Part shown: positions 15,420 to 22,472 of the stretch, in pieces
How the letters are laid out: every line of letters starts with the position of its first letter
Position numbering within the stretch: the first letter of the stretch is position 1
Origin: an uncultured Bacilli bacterium
Lineage (GTDB): Bacteria; Bacillota_I; Bacilli_A; RF39; UBA660
Direction of reading: 5' to 3'
DNA length: 24,187 bases
Assembly: GCA_934096175.1 (NCBI GenBank)
Contig: CAKOLG010000018.1
Coordinates: 1-24,187 of the forward strand
The notes under the pieces: generated by a model
Database searches by the model: none
What the model saw: the letters and a program-made list of their open reading frames with translations, nothing else
What the model was told of the DNA's origin: nothing
Program-made: the position numbers and the translations under genes

Positions 15420-16571
15420 CTAGTTATTTCCTTCTTCATTTACTTGGTTAATTGTTTTAACTTCAATTTTATATTTAGTTAATTTAGAAGCAAGTTTAAT
15501 ATTTACACCTTTTTTACCAATAGCTAATGATAAGTTTTCATCATTTACAATAGCTAATGCTTCTTTTTTCATTGGATCAGTTATTGTAACGATTGCATCT
15601 TTAGCAGGACTTAAAGCATTCTTTATATATTCAGCTGGATCGTTACTGTATAAAACAATATCTACTTTTTCACCATTTAATTCTTTTAAGATTGAAGCAA
15701 TTCTTGAACCACGTTCACCGATACATGATCCTATTGCATCTACTTTTTCATTAATTGATTCAACAGCTACTTTGCTTCTTACGCCAGCTTCACGTGCAAC
15801 AGCGTGTAAAACTAAAGTTCCGTCAGCTAATTCAGGAATCTCTGATTCAAATAATCTTTTAACAAAACCATAATGTTTACGTGATAAAAGGATTAAAGGA
15901 CCTTTTGTATTAGATTCAACTTTGGTAACGTATACACGAATACTTGAACCCATTTTTAATTCTTCACCTGGAATAATTTCTGTTTTAGGTAAAATTCCTC
16001 TAGTACGGCCTAATTCAACGTAATAGTTACGAACATCTTCCATAGCTAGAGTTCCAACCAACATTTCATCTTGTTTGTCAGCAAATTCATCAATAATTGA
16101 ATTTTTTTCAGCTTCTCTAATCTTTTGCATAACAACTTGTTTGGCAGTTCCAGCAGCAACTCGACCAAAGTCGGCAGGAGTTACTTCTTTTTCGATGCGT
16201 TCGCCAACCTTTATATCTGGGTCTATTTCTTGAGCATCTTCTAATAAGATTTGAGCATCGATATTGATTTCTGGTGGAACATCAATTTCATTGCCTTCTT
16301 CGTCAATGATTATATCGCCTTCATCAATTTCTGGTACTACTACGAAGTATGACATAACTTTTATTTCGCCTGTAGTACGGTTAATGTCTACTCTAACGTT
16401 AGTTTTTGAGCCAAAATTCTTTTTATATGCTGTAGCTAAAGCTAATTCCATTGCTTCAAATACAACATCTTCAGATATGCCTTTTTCTTTTACAATGTTT
16501 TTTACTGCTAAAATAAAAGCTTCTGAATCAATTTGTCCTGTTTCTTCAACAATTTTTTTCTTTCTTGCCAT
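15420..16571 (-). CDS. nusA: Transcription termination/antitermination factor NusA
   Basis: The 383-aa protein binds RNA polymerase and RNA to affect pausing, termination and antitermination. The N-terminal polymerase-binding domain (SEAFILAVKNIVKEKGISED, ALATAYKK) is followed by an S1 domain (VGTLAMEDVRNYYVELGRTRGILPKTE) and two KH domains (GVRSKVAVES, GSCIGERGSRI; then LAIGKKGVNIKLAS). The proteobacterial C-terminal repeats are lacking, as usual in Firmicutes. The start at 16569-16571 (MARKKK) follows AAAGGTGAG and lies 1 nt after the rimP stop. An in-frame GTG at 16578-16580 preceded by AAGGA would add three residues. The rimP stop and nusA SD share bases, so the two genes are probably translated in a coupled way. 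Confidence 0.97.
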   Translation of the reverse strand: MARKKKIVEETGQIDSEAFILAVKNIVKEKGISEDVVFEAMELALATAYKKNFGSKTNVRVDINRTTGEIKVMSYFVVVPEIDEGDIIIDEEGNEIDVPPEINIDAQILLEDAQEIDPDIKVGERIEKEVTPADFGRVAAGTAKQVVMQKIREAEKNSIIDEFADKQDEMLVGTLAMEDVRNYYVELGRTRGILPKTEIIPGEELKMGSSIRVYVTKVESNTKGPLILLSRKHYGFVKRLFESEIPELADGTLVLHAVAREAGVRSKVAVESINEKVDAIGSCIGERGSRIASILKELNGEKVDIVLYSNDPAEYIKNALSPAKDAIVTITDPMKKEALAIVNDENLSLAIGKKGVNIKLASKLTKYKIEVKTINQVNEEGNN

Positions 16572-16572
16572 T

Positions 16573-16827
16573 TTACTCACCTTTTTCCTTACTGATTATG
16601 TCTAAGATATAAGATTCGTCAATTAAATCTAACTCATCTATGATGGGATTTATAACTTCAGTTGCAGCTACAATGGTATCTAAATCTATACCATTTATTT
16701 TGTCTAATTCAATTCTAAGAAAATTATAGTTACCCTCTGTTTCATATGTTACAGAATCAACTATTATTTCCATTTTTTTCATTGGTTCTAAAATTGCATT
16801 TTTTATTTCGTCTAATACCTTATTCAT
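16573..16827 (-). CDS. rimP: Single-domain RimP (ribosome maturation factor, N-terminal domain only)
   Basis: The 84-aa protein matches the RimP N-terminal alpha/beta domain: an initial helix (EIKNAILEPMKKM), strands VDSVTYETEGNYNFLRIELD, then GIDLDTIVAATEVINPIID-LD and YILDIISKE. The last stretch sits where RimP has its YxLEVSSPG motif at the domain boundary. Normal RimP is about 150 aa, so the C-terminal SH3-like domain is absent. This does not look like a frameshift: nusA starts 1 nt after the stop and is intact, leaving no room for a remnant. Position as first gene before nusA supports the identity. The SD is AGAGGTGA, preceded by a terminator-like leader hairpin and a very strong promoter. 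Whether the short form still assists 30S assembly is unknown. Confidence 0.85.
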   Translation of the reverse strand: MNKVLDEIKNAILEPMKKMEIIVDSVTYETEGNYNFLRIELDKINGIDLDTIVAATEVINPIIDELDLIDESYILDIISKEKGE

Positions 16828-16837
16828 AATTCACCTC

Positions 16838-16874
16838 TTAAAATAATAATAAAAGTGGGATATTACGCCCACTT
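16838..16874 (-). promoter_or_regulatory. rimP leader hairpin, putative attenuator
   Basis: In the 5' leader a 7-bp GC-containing stem (16853-16859 with 16868-16874) with an 8-nt loop is followed on the minus strand by UUUUAUUAUUAUUUU. This looks like an intrinsic terminator placed before the first gene. Terminator-like leaders upstream of rimP are a recognised class (rimP leader). No alternative antiterminator stem is evident in so short a leader. Confidence 0.65.
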
Positions 16875-16888
16875 AAATCTGTAATTAA

Positions 16889-16916
16889 ATTATAACATAT
16901 TTTATAAATTATGCAA
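16889..16916 (-). promoter_or_regulatory. Promoter of the rimP-nusA-ylxR-infB-rbfA operon
   Basis: The minus strand reads TTGCAT (16911-16916), a 16-nt spacer and TATAAT (16889-16894), with a TGn extension immediately before the -10. It is one of the best promoters in the window. Confidence 0.9.
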
Positions 16917-16930
16917 CTAAAACTAAGTTT

Positions 16931-18661
16931 TTACTCATTTATACTAATACTAGCAAAAGTTCTATTTTTAAGTTCACGATATAATTCGCATTTTTCATAA
17001 ACTTCTTTGTTTTCGCCTTGTGCTACAACTTTACCATGATCCATAACAATCACACGGTCAGCAATATCCATCATTTCTGGTTTATGAGTAACTAATAAAA
17101 TCGTGTGATCATTTTTTAAATCTTGTAAAATTTGCGCTATTTGAGTAGTTGTATTGTTATCAATATTACTTGTTACTTCGTCTAATAGCAATATTTCAGC
17201 TCGCGAAAGAAGGGACCTAGCAATCGCTAACAGTTGTTTTTGACCTTCAGTTAAAAGATGTTGGTCTTCACCAATGACAGTATTATATCCTCTAGGTAAT
17301 GTTTCTATAAAATCGTGAATTCCGACTCTTTTACAGGCTTCAATTTGATTTTGAAAATTAGAATCAACTAACGATAAATTATCTTTTATGCTCATTTCAA
17401 AAACAAATGGTTTTTGAAATATTCCAGATACATTTGATGAATATACTTCTTTAGAATAATTATAAATATTTTCATTATCTATTAAAATATGACCTGATTT
17501 AACTCTATTTAAACGATATAATAAATTTATGATTGTAGTTTTACCACTACCACTATGACCAATGACTGCATTTATTTTATTAGGATAAATTTTAAAGCTT
17601 ACATTGTTTAGAATAGTTTTATTTTTTATTTCATAACTTACATCTTTAAAGGTAACTAAGCCATTAATGTAATCATTATCTATGTTACCAAAATCTATGC
17701 TTTTTTGTGGACTGTAATCAAGAATAGTTTTTATTCTATTTACTCTTACTCCATAATTGCTTAGATTTAATAAGTTATCTAACATTGAATCAGTACAAGT
17801 AATAGTCATTTCAAAATAACTAATTAATAATACTAATTTATCAAGAGTCATTTTACCATTAACTACTAAGTAAGCTAAAAATATATATAATAGTATTTTC
17901 CCAGTATAAACAATGATTGGTATTTTACTATATCTAATAGTCATATGGTCTCTTTTGCCTTTATATTGTTCCTTCCATCTTTTTCTAGTTTTATCAAGAT
18001 TAAGATTAAGTTTAGGCATTAAGTTTAAGGTTTTTACTTGTTTTAAGTTTGTCAACATTTGGTTTAAGGTATCGATTATTTTGTCTTCATATTTTCGTGT
18101 ACCTTCATAGTATTTAGAAACTTTTTTTGAATTATTATTCATTAATTTTAAATATATTAAATCTAAAACAAGAACAATTGTGGCAACAATAATGTTGTAA
18201 TACATAAAAATCATGAAGATAATGAGTAATTTTACAATACTCATGCTAGCTTTAACGACACAATCAACAACGTCAACTAAGTAACGTATATCATCGCTAC
18301 AGGTTTCGATAATTTTACCTTTGGAAATTTTTTCAAATATAACATCATTATTTGCTACATGTTCAAATAACATTTTTTGTACTTCTAAATGGTAATAGTC
18401 GGCTAAAATTGTATAAGTATAATAGTTCCAATGTAATGTAGAAAAATAAATTGTATAAAATATAGCATACATAAGAACATATATCCAAATACCGTTAAAG
18501 TTATTGGCTGTTACCATAGCAATTATGCCTGATGTTGCAATAGGTGGTAATAAACTAGAAATATTATTTAAGCAGGAACTAATGAACATTTGAATAATAA
18601 TCCACATTTTTTTATTAGCTATTTGAATTAGGGTTTTAAAAATGTTAAAGTATCTTTTCAT
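16931..18661 (-). CDS. ABC transporter, fused membrane and ATPase domains (exporter type)
   Basis: The 576-aa half-transporter has several hydrophobic helices in residues 20-300 (for example 60-75, 138-170, 245-268). An ATPase domain follows with Walker A GHSGSGKTT (369-377), Q-loop Q416, a signature LTEGQ (470-474) where LSGGQ is usual, Walker B ILLLDE (490-495) with catalytic E495, and switch H526. All catalytic residues are intact, so the dimer should hydrolyse ATP; the substrate is unknown. It begins 1 nt after the stop of the 394-aa two-TM protein and has no SD of its own, implying strict translational coupling and a shared function. No C39 peptidase domain is present. Only a weak AT-only hairpin lies before the rimP promoter, so readthrough into the rimP operon is possible. 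Confidence 0.9.
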   Translation of the reverse strand: MKRYFNIFKTLIQIANKKMWIIIQMFISSCLNNISSLLPPIATSGIIAMVTANNFNGIWIYVLMYAIFYTIYFSTLHWNYYTYTILADYYHLEVQKMLFEHVANNDVIFEKISKGKIIETCSDDIRYLVDVVDCVVKASMSIVKLLIIFMIFMYYNIIVATIVLVLDLIYLKLMNNNSKKVSKYYEGTRKYEDKIIDTLNQMLTNLKQVKTLNLMPKLNLNLDKTRKRWKEQYKGKRDHMTIRYSKIPIIVYTGKILLYIFLAYLVVNGKMTLDKLVLLISYFEMTITCTDSMLDNLLNLSNYGVRVNRIKTILDYSPQKSIDFGNIDNDYINGLVTFKDVSYEIKNKTILNNVSFKIYPNKINAVIGHSGSGKTTIINLLYRLNRVKSGHILIDNENIYNYSKEVYSSNVSGIFQKPFVFEMSIKDNLSLVDSNFQNQIEACKRVGIHDFIETLPRGYNTVIGEDQHLLTEGQKQLLAIARSLLSRAEILLLDEVTSNIDNNTTTQIAQILQDLKNDHTILLVTHKPEMMDIADRVIVMDHGKVVAQGENKEVYEKCELYRELKNRTFASISINE

Positions 18662-18662
18662 T

Positions 18663-19847
18663 TTATTGTTTTTCGATGTCTATGTATTCAACATCAGATA
18701 CTTCGTATTTACGGTGATTAGAGATAGCACCAAGTATTTTTGTAGAAAACCATCCTAATAAAGCTAATATAAAGAAGTAAATTATCCCAAATATCGAAAA
18801 ATCTGGTGCAGTTTCAGTAAGTAAACCAATAATTGAAGCTCCAGCACTCATTGATGTTACGATAGTTAAACTGTCAACAGATTTGCTTGTAACATCAGCT
18901 TTTAATCCTTCAAATAATTTTTGGGCAGATGAGACGTAATTTTGTGTCATATCCCATAAGTATTTAATGTAATCTAAGGTATCTTTCAAAGTTTCGTAAC
19001 GATACCCTGAAATTGCTAGAAATTCTGTAAGTTCTTTATCACTTTTAGCAATTTTTTCTCTAGTACCTATATATGTACTCATTTGGTTTATACGACCGTC
19101 AATAAGATTGATTGTTTTAGCATAACCCTCTAGTTTAGACGTGAATTTAACAATTTCTGAACCTTTAACGTTAACATTTTCTTTAACTTGATCAATTTTT
19201 TCCCAAATTATACGATGGATATTTAGGTAACGATGTAATTGACCTTTAAATTCACGAATAAATACTTGCTCTTCAATATATCGTTCTATTTTCTCACGAG
19301 ATTGCTTTTTGTTGTTGATAAAGTAATATTTGTCCCCTCTTATTACATCATATTTTTCATTGTTAAATTCAAAATATTTTTGTTTTTCAGTTCTAGATAA
19401 AAGATCTGAAATTTCTTCCTTTGTGGCATTATTACATACTATAAAATAAGGATAGACATTTTCAATATTTGCTAATTCTTTAGGTACAGGTGCACCAAGA
19501 CTAAATAAGTAATTAAAAGCAGGTGATAATTTTTTTTCATAATAATCTGTAACATGATCTAAATCAGCAAATAAAGTGTCTTCAGATACTTTATCATTAT
19601 TTATAACGATAAGACCATCTTCAAATATTTTTACTTTGATATTTAAGGCAGTTGTAAATTCAACGTATTCTTCACCAGCAACACCATAGTCAACTCTACC
19701 TATTTGAAGATTCTTACGGTATTCATCTAGTTTATCGTGATCTAAGGCAAGTTGCGTTTTGCAATCTCTTAAGAAATCATATATTTCAGATAATTGAAGC
19801 ATGGTTCTTTGAAACCAACCACCAATATAAACATTTGATATTTTCAT
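18663..19847 (-). CDS. Unknown protein with coiled region and two C-terminal membrane helices
   Basis: The 394-aa protein starts MKISNVYIGGWFQRT. The N-terminal 200 residues are mixed alpha/beta and charged. Residues about 200-320 are strongly helical with heptad-like Lys/Glu/Leu patterning. Two hydrophobic segments lie near the C-terminus (SLTIVTSMSAGASIIGLL and FGIIYFFILALLGWF), followed by a short acidic tail. No family is recognised and no catalytic motif is visible. The open frame begins with a GTG at 19857-19859, but that codon overlaps the AGAGGTG SD itself, so ATG 19845-19847 is chosen. The downstream ABC exporter starts 1 nt after its stop, and a GNAT gene precedes it by 14 nt. An accessory or sensor role for the exporter is an inference from this packing. 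Confidence 0.8.
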   Translation of the reverse strand: MKISNVYIGGWFQRTMLQLSEIYDFLRDCKTQLALDHDKLDEYRKNLQIGRVDYGVAGEEYVEFTTALNIKVKIFEDGLIVINNDKVSEDTLFADLDHVTDYYEKKLSPAFNYLFSLGAPVPKELANIENVYPYFIVCNNATKEEISDLLSRTEKQKYFEFNNEKYDVIRGDKYYFINNKKQSREKIERYIEEQVFIREFKGQLHRYLNIHRIIWEKIDQVKENVNVKGSEIVKFTSKLEGYAKTINLIDGRINQMSTYIGTREKIAKSDKELTEFLAISGYRYETLKDTLDYIKYLWDMTQNYVSSAQKLFEGLKADVTSKSVDSLTIVTSMSAGASIIGLLTETAPDFSIFGIIYFFILALLGWFSTKILGAISNHRKYEVSDVEYIDIEKQ

Positions 19848-19861
19848 ACTTCTTAACACCT

Positions 19862-20299
19862 CTATATAGCTTTAGAAAAGAATTTAGCGTCATTTACAAC
19901 AAAACCAAAGTTTTTATAACATTCATGAGCAGGTTGACGGAAATTGTTTGACCATAATTCCATCGCTACACAATTATTTTCTTTAGAGATTCTTTCACAT
20001 TCTTTTAACATTTTTGTTGCTATATTATGTCTACGATATTCTGGTTTAACACAAACGTGATTCAAAATAGCGTAAGTATTCATTTTTTCATAAATTGTAG
20101 GGATTACGGTTATTTTAGTATGGGCGATTATTTGACCATTTATAGTTCCTACTAAATAAATTTGATTTTTATCATTTATACTTTCGTTATAAATTTTTCT
20201 AGCATATTCCATGCTTGTTTGCTCTTCAAAGCATTCGTTACAAAGTTTAATAATCCCTTCTAAATCATTAATATTTGCAATTCTAAATTGTACTTCCAT
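19862..20299 (-). CDS. GNAT-family N-acetyltransferase
   Basis: The 145-aa single-domain protein has the GNAT acetyl-CoA signature. Strand LNHVCVKPEYRR leads into the pyrophosphate-binding loop R-R-H-N-I-A (89-94, Asn replacing the usual Gly) and helix TKMLKECERI. Then come the strand VAMELWSN and the tail ECYKNFGF typical of the fold's C-terminus. The substrate cannot be deduced; the family includes protein N-terminal, antibiotic and small-amine acetyltransferases. It is the first gene of an operon with the 394-aa protein and the ABC exporter, with a good promoter at 20353-20380 and a strong AGAGGAGAG SD. The linkage raises the possibility of self-protection or substrate modification, but that is speculative. 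Confidence 0.9.
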   Translation of the reverse strand: MEVQFRIANINDLEGIIKLCNECFEEQTSMEYARKIYNESINDKNQIYLVGTINGQIIAHTKITVIPTIYEKMNTYAILNHVCVKPEYRRHNIATKMLKECERISKENNCVAMELWSNNFRQPAHECYKNFGFVVNDAKFFSKAI

Positions 20300-20352
20300 T
20301 TTAACTCTCCTCTATGTAAAGTTTTGTCTACTGCTTTACTTATCTTAATTTG

Positions 20353-20380
20353 ATTATATAATAATTTTACTTATAAACAA
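20353..20380 (-). promoter_or_regulatory. Promoter of the GNAT-ABC operon
   Basis: The minus strand reads TTGTTT (20375-20380), a 16-nt spacer and TATAAT (20353-20358). The leader of about 50 nt contains a GTAAAG/CTTTAC inverted repeat (20316-20321 and 20334-20339) of uncertain meaning. Confidence 0.75.
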
Positions 20381-20412
20381 AGGTTATTTGGCATTTTTAA
20401 CACTTTTTTGTC

Positions 20413-20442
20413 AAAAAAAACATGATTATCAAATCATGTTTT
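20413..20442 (-). terminator. Terminator of the UPF0316 gene
   Basis: An 11-bp stem (20417-20427 with 20432-20442) with a 4-nt loop is followed by U8 on the minus strand. It begins only 1 nt after the stop codon of the UPF0316 gene. Confidence 0.9.
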
Positions 20443-20443
20443 A

Positions 20444-20962
20444 TTACTTTATAAATCCATTGTGGACTACTTTAGATTCGTTGACTACGATAAAAGCGTT
20501 AGCATCGAAGTCGTTAATTGTTTTTTTTAACAGTTCTAAGTTGCGACTATTAAGAGTAATAAATAAAATTTTCTTTTTTGCGTCTTCTTTATAATTTTCA
20601 ACAGTATCAACTACTGAGATTCCATAACCTGCTTTTCTTATTAAGTCGATAGATTGTTTGGTAGCTTTGCTTGTAATTACTTCAACACTAATTAAAGAGT
20701 TAATAAATTTTTTAGAAATAAATGTGCCAATAATTGTCCCGGTTGCATATCCGCCAGCGTATGAAATCATTACCCAAAGGCTTTTGCTATCAGTATTTAG
20801 AGCTTCTCTGACGATGACAAACCATATGCAAACTTCAAAAAAAGCAATTAAACCAGCAATTAGCGTTTTACCTCTGACACTGTATATTGTTCTTGTTGTT
20901 CCCATAGAAACGTCGACTATCCTAGCAAAAAATATTTTTAGACACAAAAAAGGTAATTCCAT
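20444..20962 (-). CDS. UPF0316 membrane protein (DUF5698 + DUF2179, YebE-like)
   Basis: The 172-aa protein has an N-terminal membrane half with the family's RIVDVSMGTTRTIYSVRGK segment, a helix AGLIAFFEVCIWFVIVREAL, and a glycine-rich SYAGGYATGTIIGTFI stretch. A C-terminal soluble DUF2179-type domain (about 100-165) follows, containing RKAGYGISVVD and ILFITLNSRNLELLKKTI. Length and order match UPF0316 (B. subtilis YebE). The role is not established; DUF2179-type domains are seen as regulatory cytosolic modules in other membrane proteins. The ATG follows the zinc-ribbon gene's stop by 1 nt and the SD lies inside that gene, so the two are probably co-translated. Confidence 0.9.
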   Translation of the reverse strand: MELPFLCLKIFFARIVDVSMGTTRTIYSVRGKTLIAGLIAFFEVCIWFVIVREALNTDSKSLWVMISYAGGYATGTIIGTFISKKFINSLISVEVITSKATKQSIDLIRKAGYGISVVDTVENYKEDAKKKILFITLNSRNLELLKKTINDFDANAFIVVNESKVVHNGFIK

Positions 20963-20963
20963 A

Positions 20964-21224
20964 TTATCCCATTCCTTTAATTATAGCTATTATTATTATG
21001 CCTATTATAATTAATATTATTATAATAAATATTTTACCAATTTTTGTATCTGCATTGTTTGATTCTGATTTATATAATGCAGTATTTTGATTGCGGTATT
21101 CATTCCATTTAGGATCTAAGATGTCATGCATTTGTTTTTGCTGACTTACAGGAATTACTTTACCGCAATTCGGGCAGACTATACCTTTTGTAGGTAAAGC
21201 AGCGCCACAGTATTTACAATTCAT
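20964..21224 (-). CDS. Small zinc-ribbon membrane protein
   Basis: The 86-aa protein begins with a compact zinc ribbon: C3-x-x-C6 and C17-x-x-C20, in MNCKYCG and VCPNCGK. A polar linker (about 25-60) follows, and a C-terminal run of Ile-rich hydrophobic residues (about 65-82) forms one membrane helix, placing the ribbon in the cytoplasm. Such proteins are common in Firmicutes with no fixed function. It is packed against the UPF0316 gene (1-nt gap). A possible extended -10 (TGATAAAAT, 21240-21248, minus strand) lies just upstream, so the pair may have its own promoter or be read from trmL. Confidence 0.85.
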   Translation of the reverse strand: MNCKYCGAALPTKGIVCPNCGKVIPVSQQKQMHDILDPKWNEYRNQNTALYKSESNNADTKIGKIFIIIILIIIGIIIIAIIKGMG

Positions 21225-21253
21225 AGTATCACCTGTTACATTTTATCATAGTA

Positions 21254-21778
21254 TTATGATTGTTCATCAGTAAAATCTTCAATGAATGTTTTACTTTTGT
21301 GAGGTTCATCACGTAATAAGTCATTAAAGTTTTGCTGTCTTAAAGCTTCATAAACCATGATGGCAACTGTATTAGATAGATTTAAAGCTCTAACTTTATC
21401 GGTCATTGGCATTCGCATGCACTGATTAATATAATGTTTTAGAATTTTAGGTGGTATACCTGTTGATTCTTTACCAAAGACAAAATAGATATTTTCTTCA
21501 GAATTACTGTAATCAAAGGAAGTGTGTGGTTTATGTCCGTATCTTGTTAAAAAATAGAATGTTCCTTCGTTTTTGGAAATAAAGTCTTGCCAATTTTCAT
21601 AAACCTCGTAGTGGCAATTATCAATATAATTTACTCCACTCCTTCTTATATATTTTTCTTCTAAAGAAAAACCTAATGGTTTAATTAAATGTAACATTGT
21701 GTTTGTTGCTACACACGTTCTCATTATGTTACCGGTATTACCAGGAATTTCTGGTTCAAATAAAACAACATTTATCAT
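21254..21778 (-). CDS. trmL: tRNA (cytidine/uridine-34 2'-O) methyltransferase TrmL
   Basis: The 174-aa SPOUT-family enzyme is predicted to 2'-O-methylate the wobble base of tRNA-Leu isoacceptors. The three trefoil-knot motifs are clear: PEIPGNTGNIMRTC (9-22, N14 and R20), FGKESTGIP (101-109), and RMPM followed by RALNLSNTVAIMVYEALRQ (130-148). The length is as in YibK/CspR-type proteins. GAGGAG upstream supports the ATG. The only space before the preceding gene holds that gene's terminator and the SD, so trmL must depend on readthrough of the terminator at 21793-21811 or on a promoter inside the upstream gene. Confidence 0.95.
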   Translation of the reverse strand: MINVVLFEPEIPGNTGNIMRTCVATNTMLHLIKPLGFSLEEKYIRRSGVNYIDNCHYEVYENWQDFISKNEGTFYFLTRYGHKPHTSFDYSNSEENIYFVFGKESTGIPPKILKHYINQCMRMPMTDKVRALNLSNTVAIMVYEALRQQNFNDLLRDEPHKSKTFIEDFTDEQS

Positions 21779-21792
21779 AAAAACTCCTCATT

Positions 21793-21811
21793 AAAAAAGA
21801 CCTTAAGGTCT
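21793..21811 (-). terminator. Terminator between the thioredoxin-like gene and trmL
   Basis: A perfect 14-bp palindrome (21798-21811, AGACC-TTAA-GGTCT) is followed by six U on the minus strand. It includes part of the upstream gene's TAG stop (21810-21812). No promoter separates it from trmL, so it is probably leaky. Confidence 0.8.
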
Positions 21812-22349
21812 ATTTTTCTATATGATTTACATCAAGCATTTTTTGAAAATCACCTGTATTGATTATATTATCATCACTTCGAGTAATAATGTCAACTGGT
21901 TTACCATTATTATAATATATAATAGTAGGAATACTTGTTACTTTTTTATCATCTAAAGCTAAAGCTTTATTGATTTTGTCTATACAATCATCTTCGTCTT
22001 TTATTGAAGTTACATTTATGTAATAGATTGAATCATTTAAGTTATATTCGTTAATAATTGATTGTAAATCTTTTTCCATATTATAAATAACTTCATTACC
22101 AGTATAACTTATGTAAACAAAATATGATGTTGGAACTTCCGAAAATACATCTGTTATTTCGTTTAAATCAGTTATTTCTTTAGAAATTATTTTTTCTTTT
22201 ACTAAGTATGATGTTGATACTTTATTTTCTTTAAATACCCTATACCATGCAAAAGCATACCAAGCAAGAGCAATAATTACTACAACTATCCCAGCTGATA
22301 TAAGATAATTTTTTACTGGAATGAAACGTTCGTTTTTTATATTAGTCAT
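21810..22349 (-). CDS. Membrane-anchored thioredoxin-fold protein lacking CXXC
   Basis: The 179-aa protein has one N-terminal TM (about 15-36, then YRVFKENK) and an extracytoplasmic domain with thioredoxin features: a strand FVYIS at 77-81, a following helix NMEKDLQSIINEY, and a VTSIPTIIYYNNGKPVD stretch with cis-Pro P141. The position of the redox CXXC reads N-E-V-I (about 85-88) and the only Cys is C122, so it cannot act as a dithiol oxidoreductase. Bacteriocin accessory-type and TlpA-like anchored thioredoxins are the nearest shape analogues. It starts a transcription unit with a strong promoter (22372-22400) and an AAAGG SD. A binding or scaffolding role is more likely than redox catalysis, but this is inference. 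Confidence 0.8.
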   Translation of the reverse strand: MTNIKNERFIPVKNYLISAGIVVVIIALAWYAFAWYRVFKENKVSTSYLVKEKIISKEITDLNEITDVFSEVPTSYFVYISYTGNEVIYNMEKDLQSIINEYNLNDSIYYINVTSIKDEDDCIDKINKALALDDKKVTSIPTIIYYNNGKPVDIITRSDDNIINTGDFQKMLDVNHIEK

Positions 22350-22371
22350 AGCATCGTACCTTTCTGTAATT

Positions 22372-22400
22372 ATTTTATCACATAATCATTTTTAATGCAA
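22372..22400 (-). promoter_or_regulatory. Promoter of the thioredoxin-like gene
   Basis: The minus strand reads TTGCAT (22395-22400), a 17-nt spacer and TAAAAT (22372-22377) with a TGn extension. It is divergent from the cotJ genes. Confidence 0.85.
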
Positions 22401-22426
22401 AAGCTATTTGTATGGGTGTTTTAATT

Positions 22427-22454
22427 ATGTATTTTTTTTATGTATACATACGAT
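22427..22454 (+). promoter_or_regulatory. Weak candidate sporulation (sigma-E-like) promoter for cotJ
   Basis: CATACGAT (22447-22454) matches the sigma-E -10 CATACAHT at 7 of 8 positions, with ATGTATT 13 nt upstream as a loose -35. The predicted transcript would start almost on the SD (22460-22465), which is a serious objection. A 12-bp palindrome TATGTATACATA (22439-22450) overlaps it. Confidence 0.3.
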
Positions 22455-22472
22455 ATTTTAGGAGGATTTATT

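Noticed and set aside
16919..16934. Terminator at the end of the ABC transporter gene
   Set aside because: Only a short AAAAC/GTTTT hairpin with no clear U tract; too weak to call.
20316..20339. GTAAAG/CTTTAC inverted repeat in the GNAT leader as an operator
   Set aside because: Six-base AT-rich arms with a 12-nt gap and no second copy are expected by chance here.
21246..21260. Hairpin between trmL and the zinc-ribbon gene as a terminator
   Set aside because: The stem is six A-U-dominated pairs and no U run follows on the minus strand.
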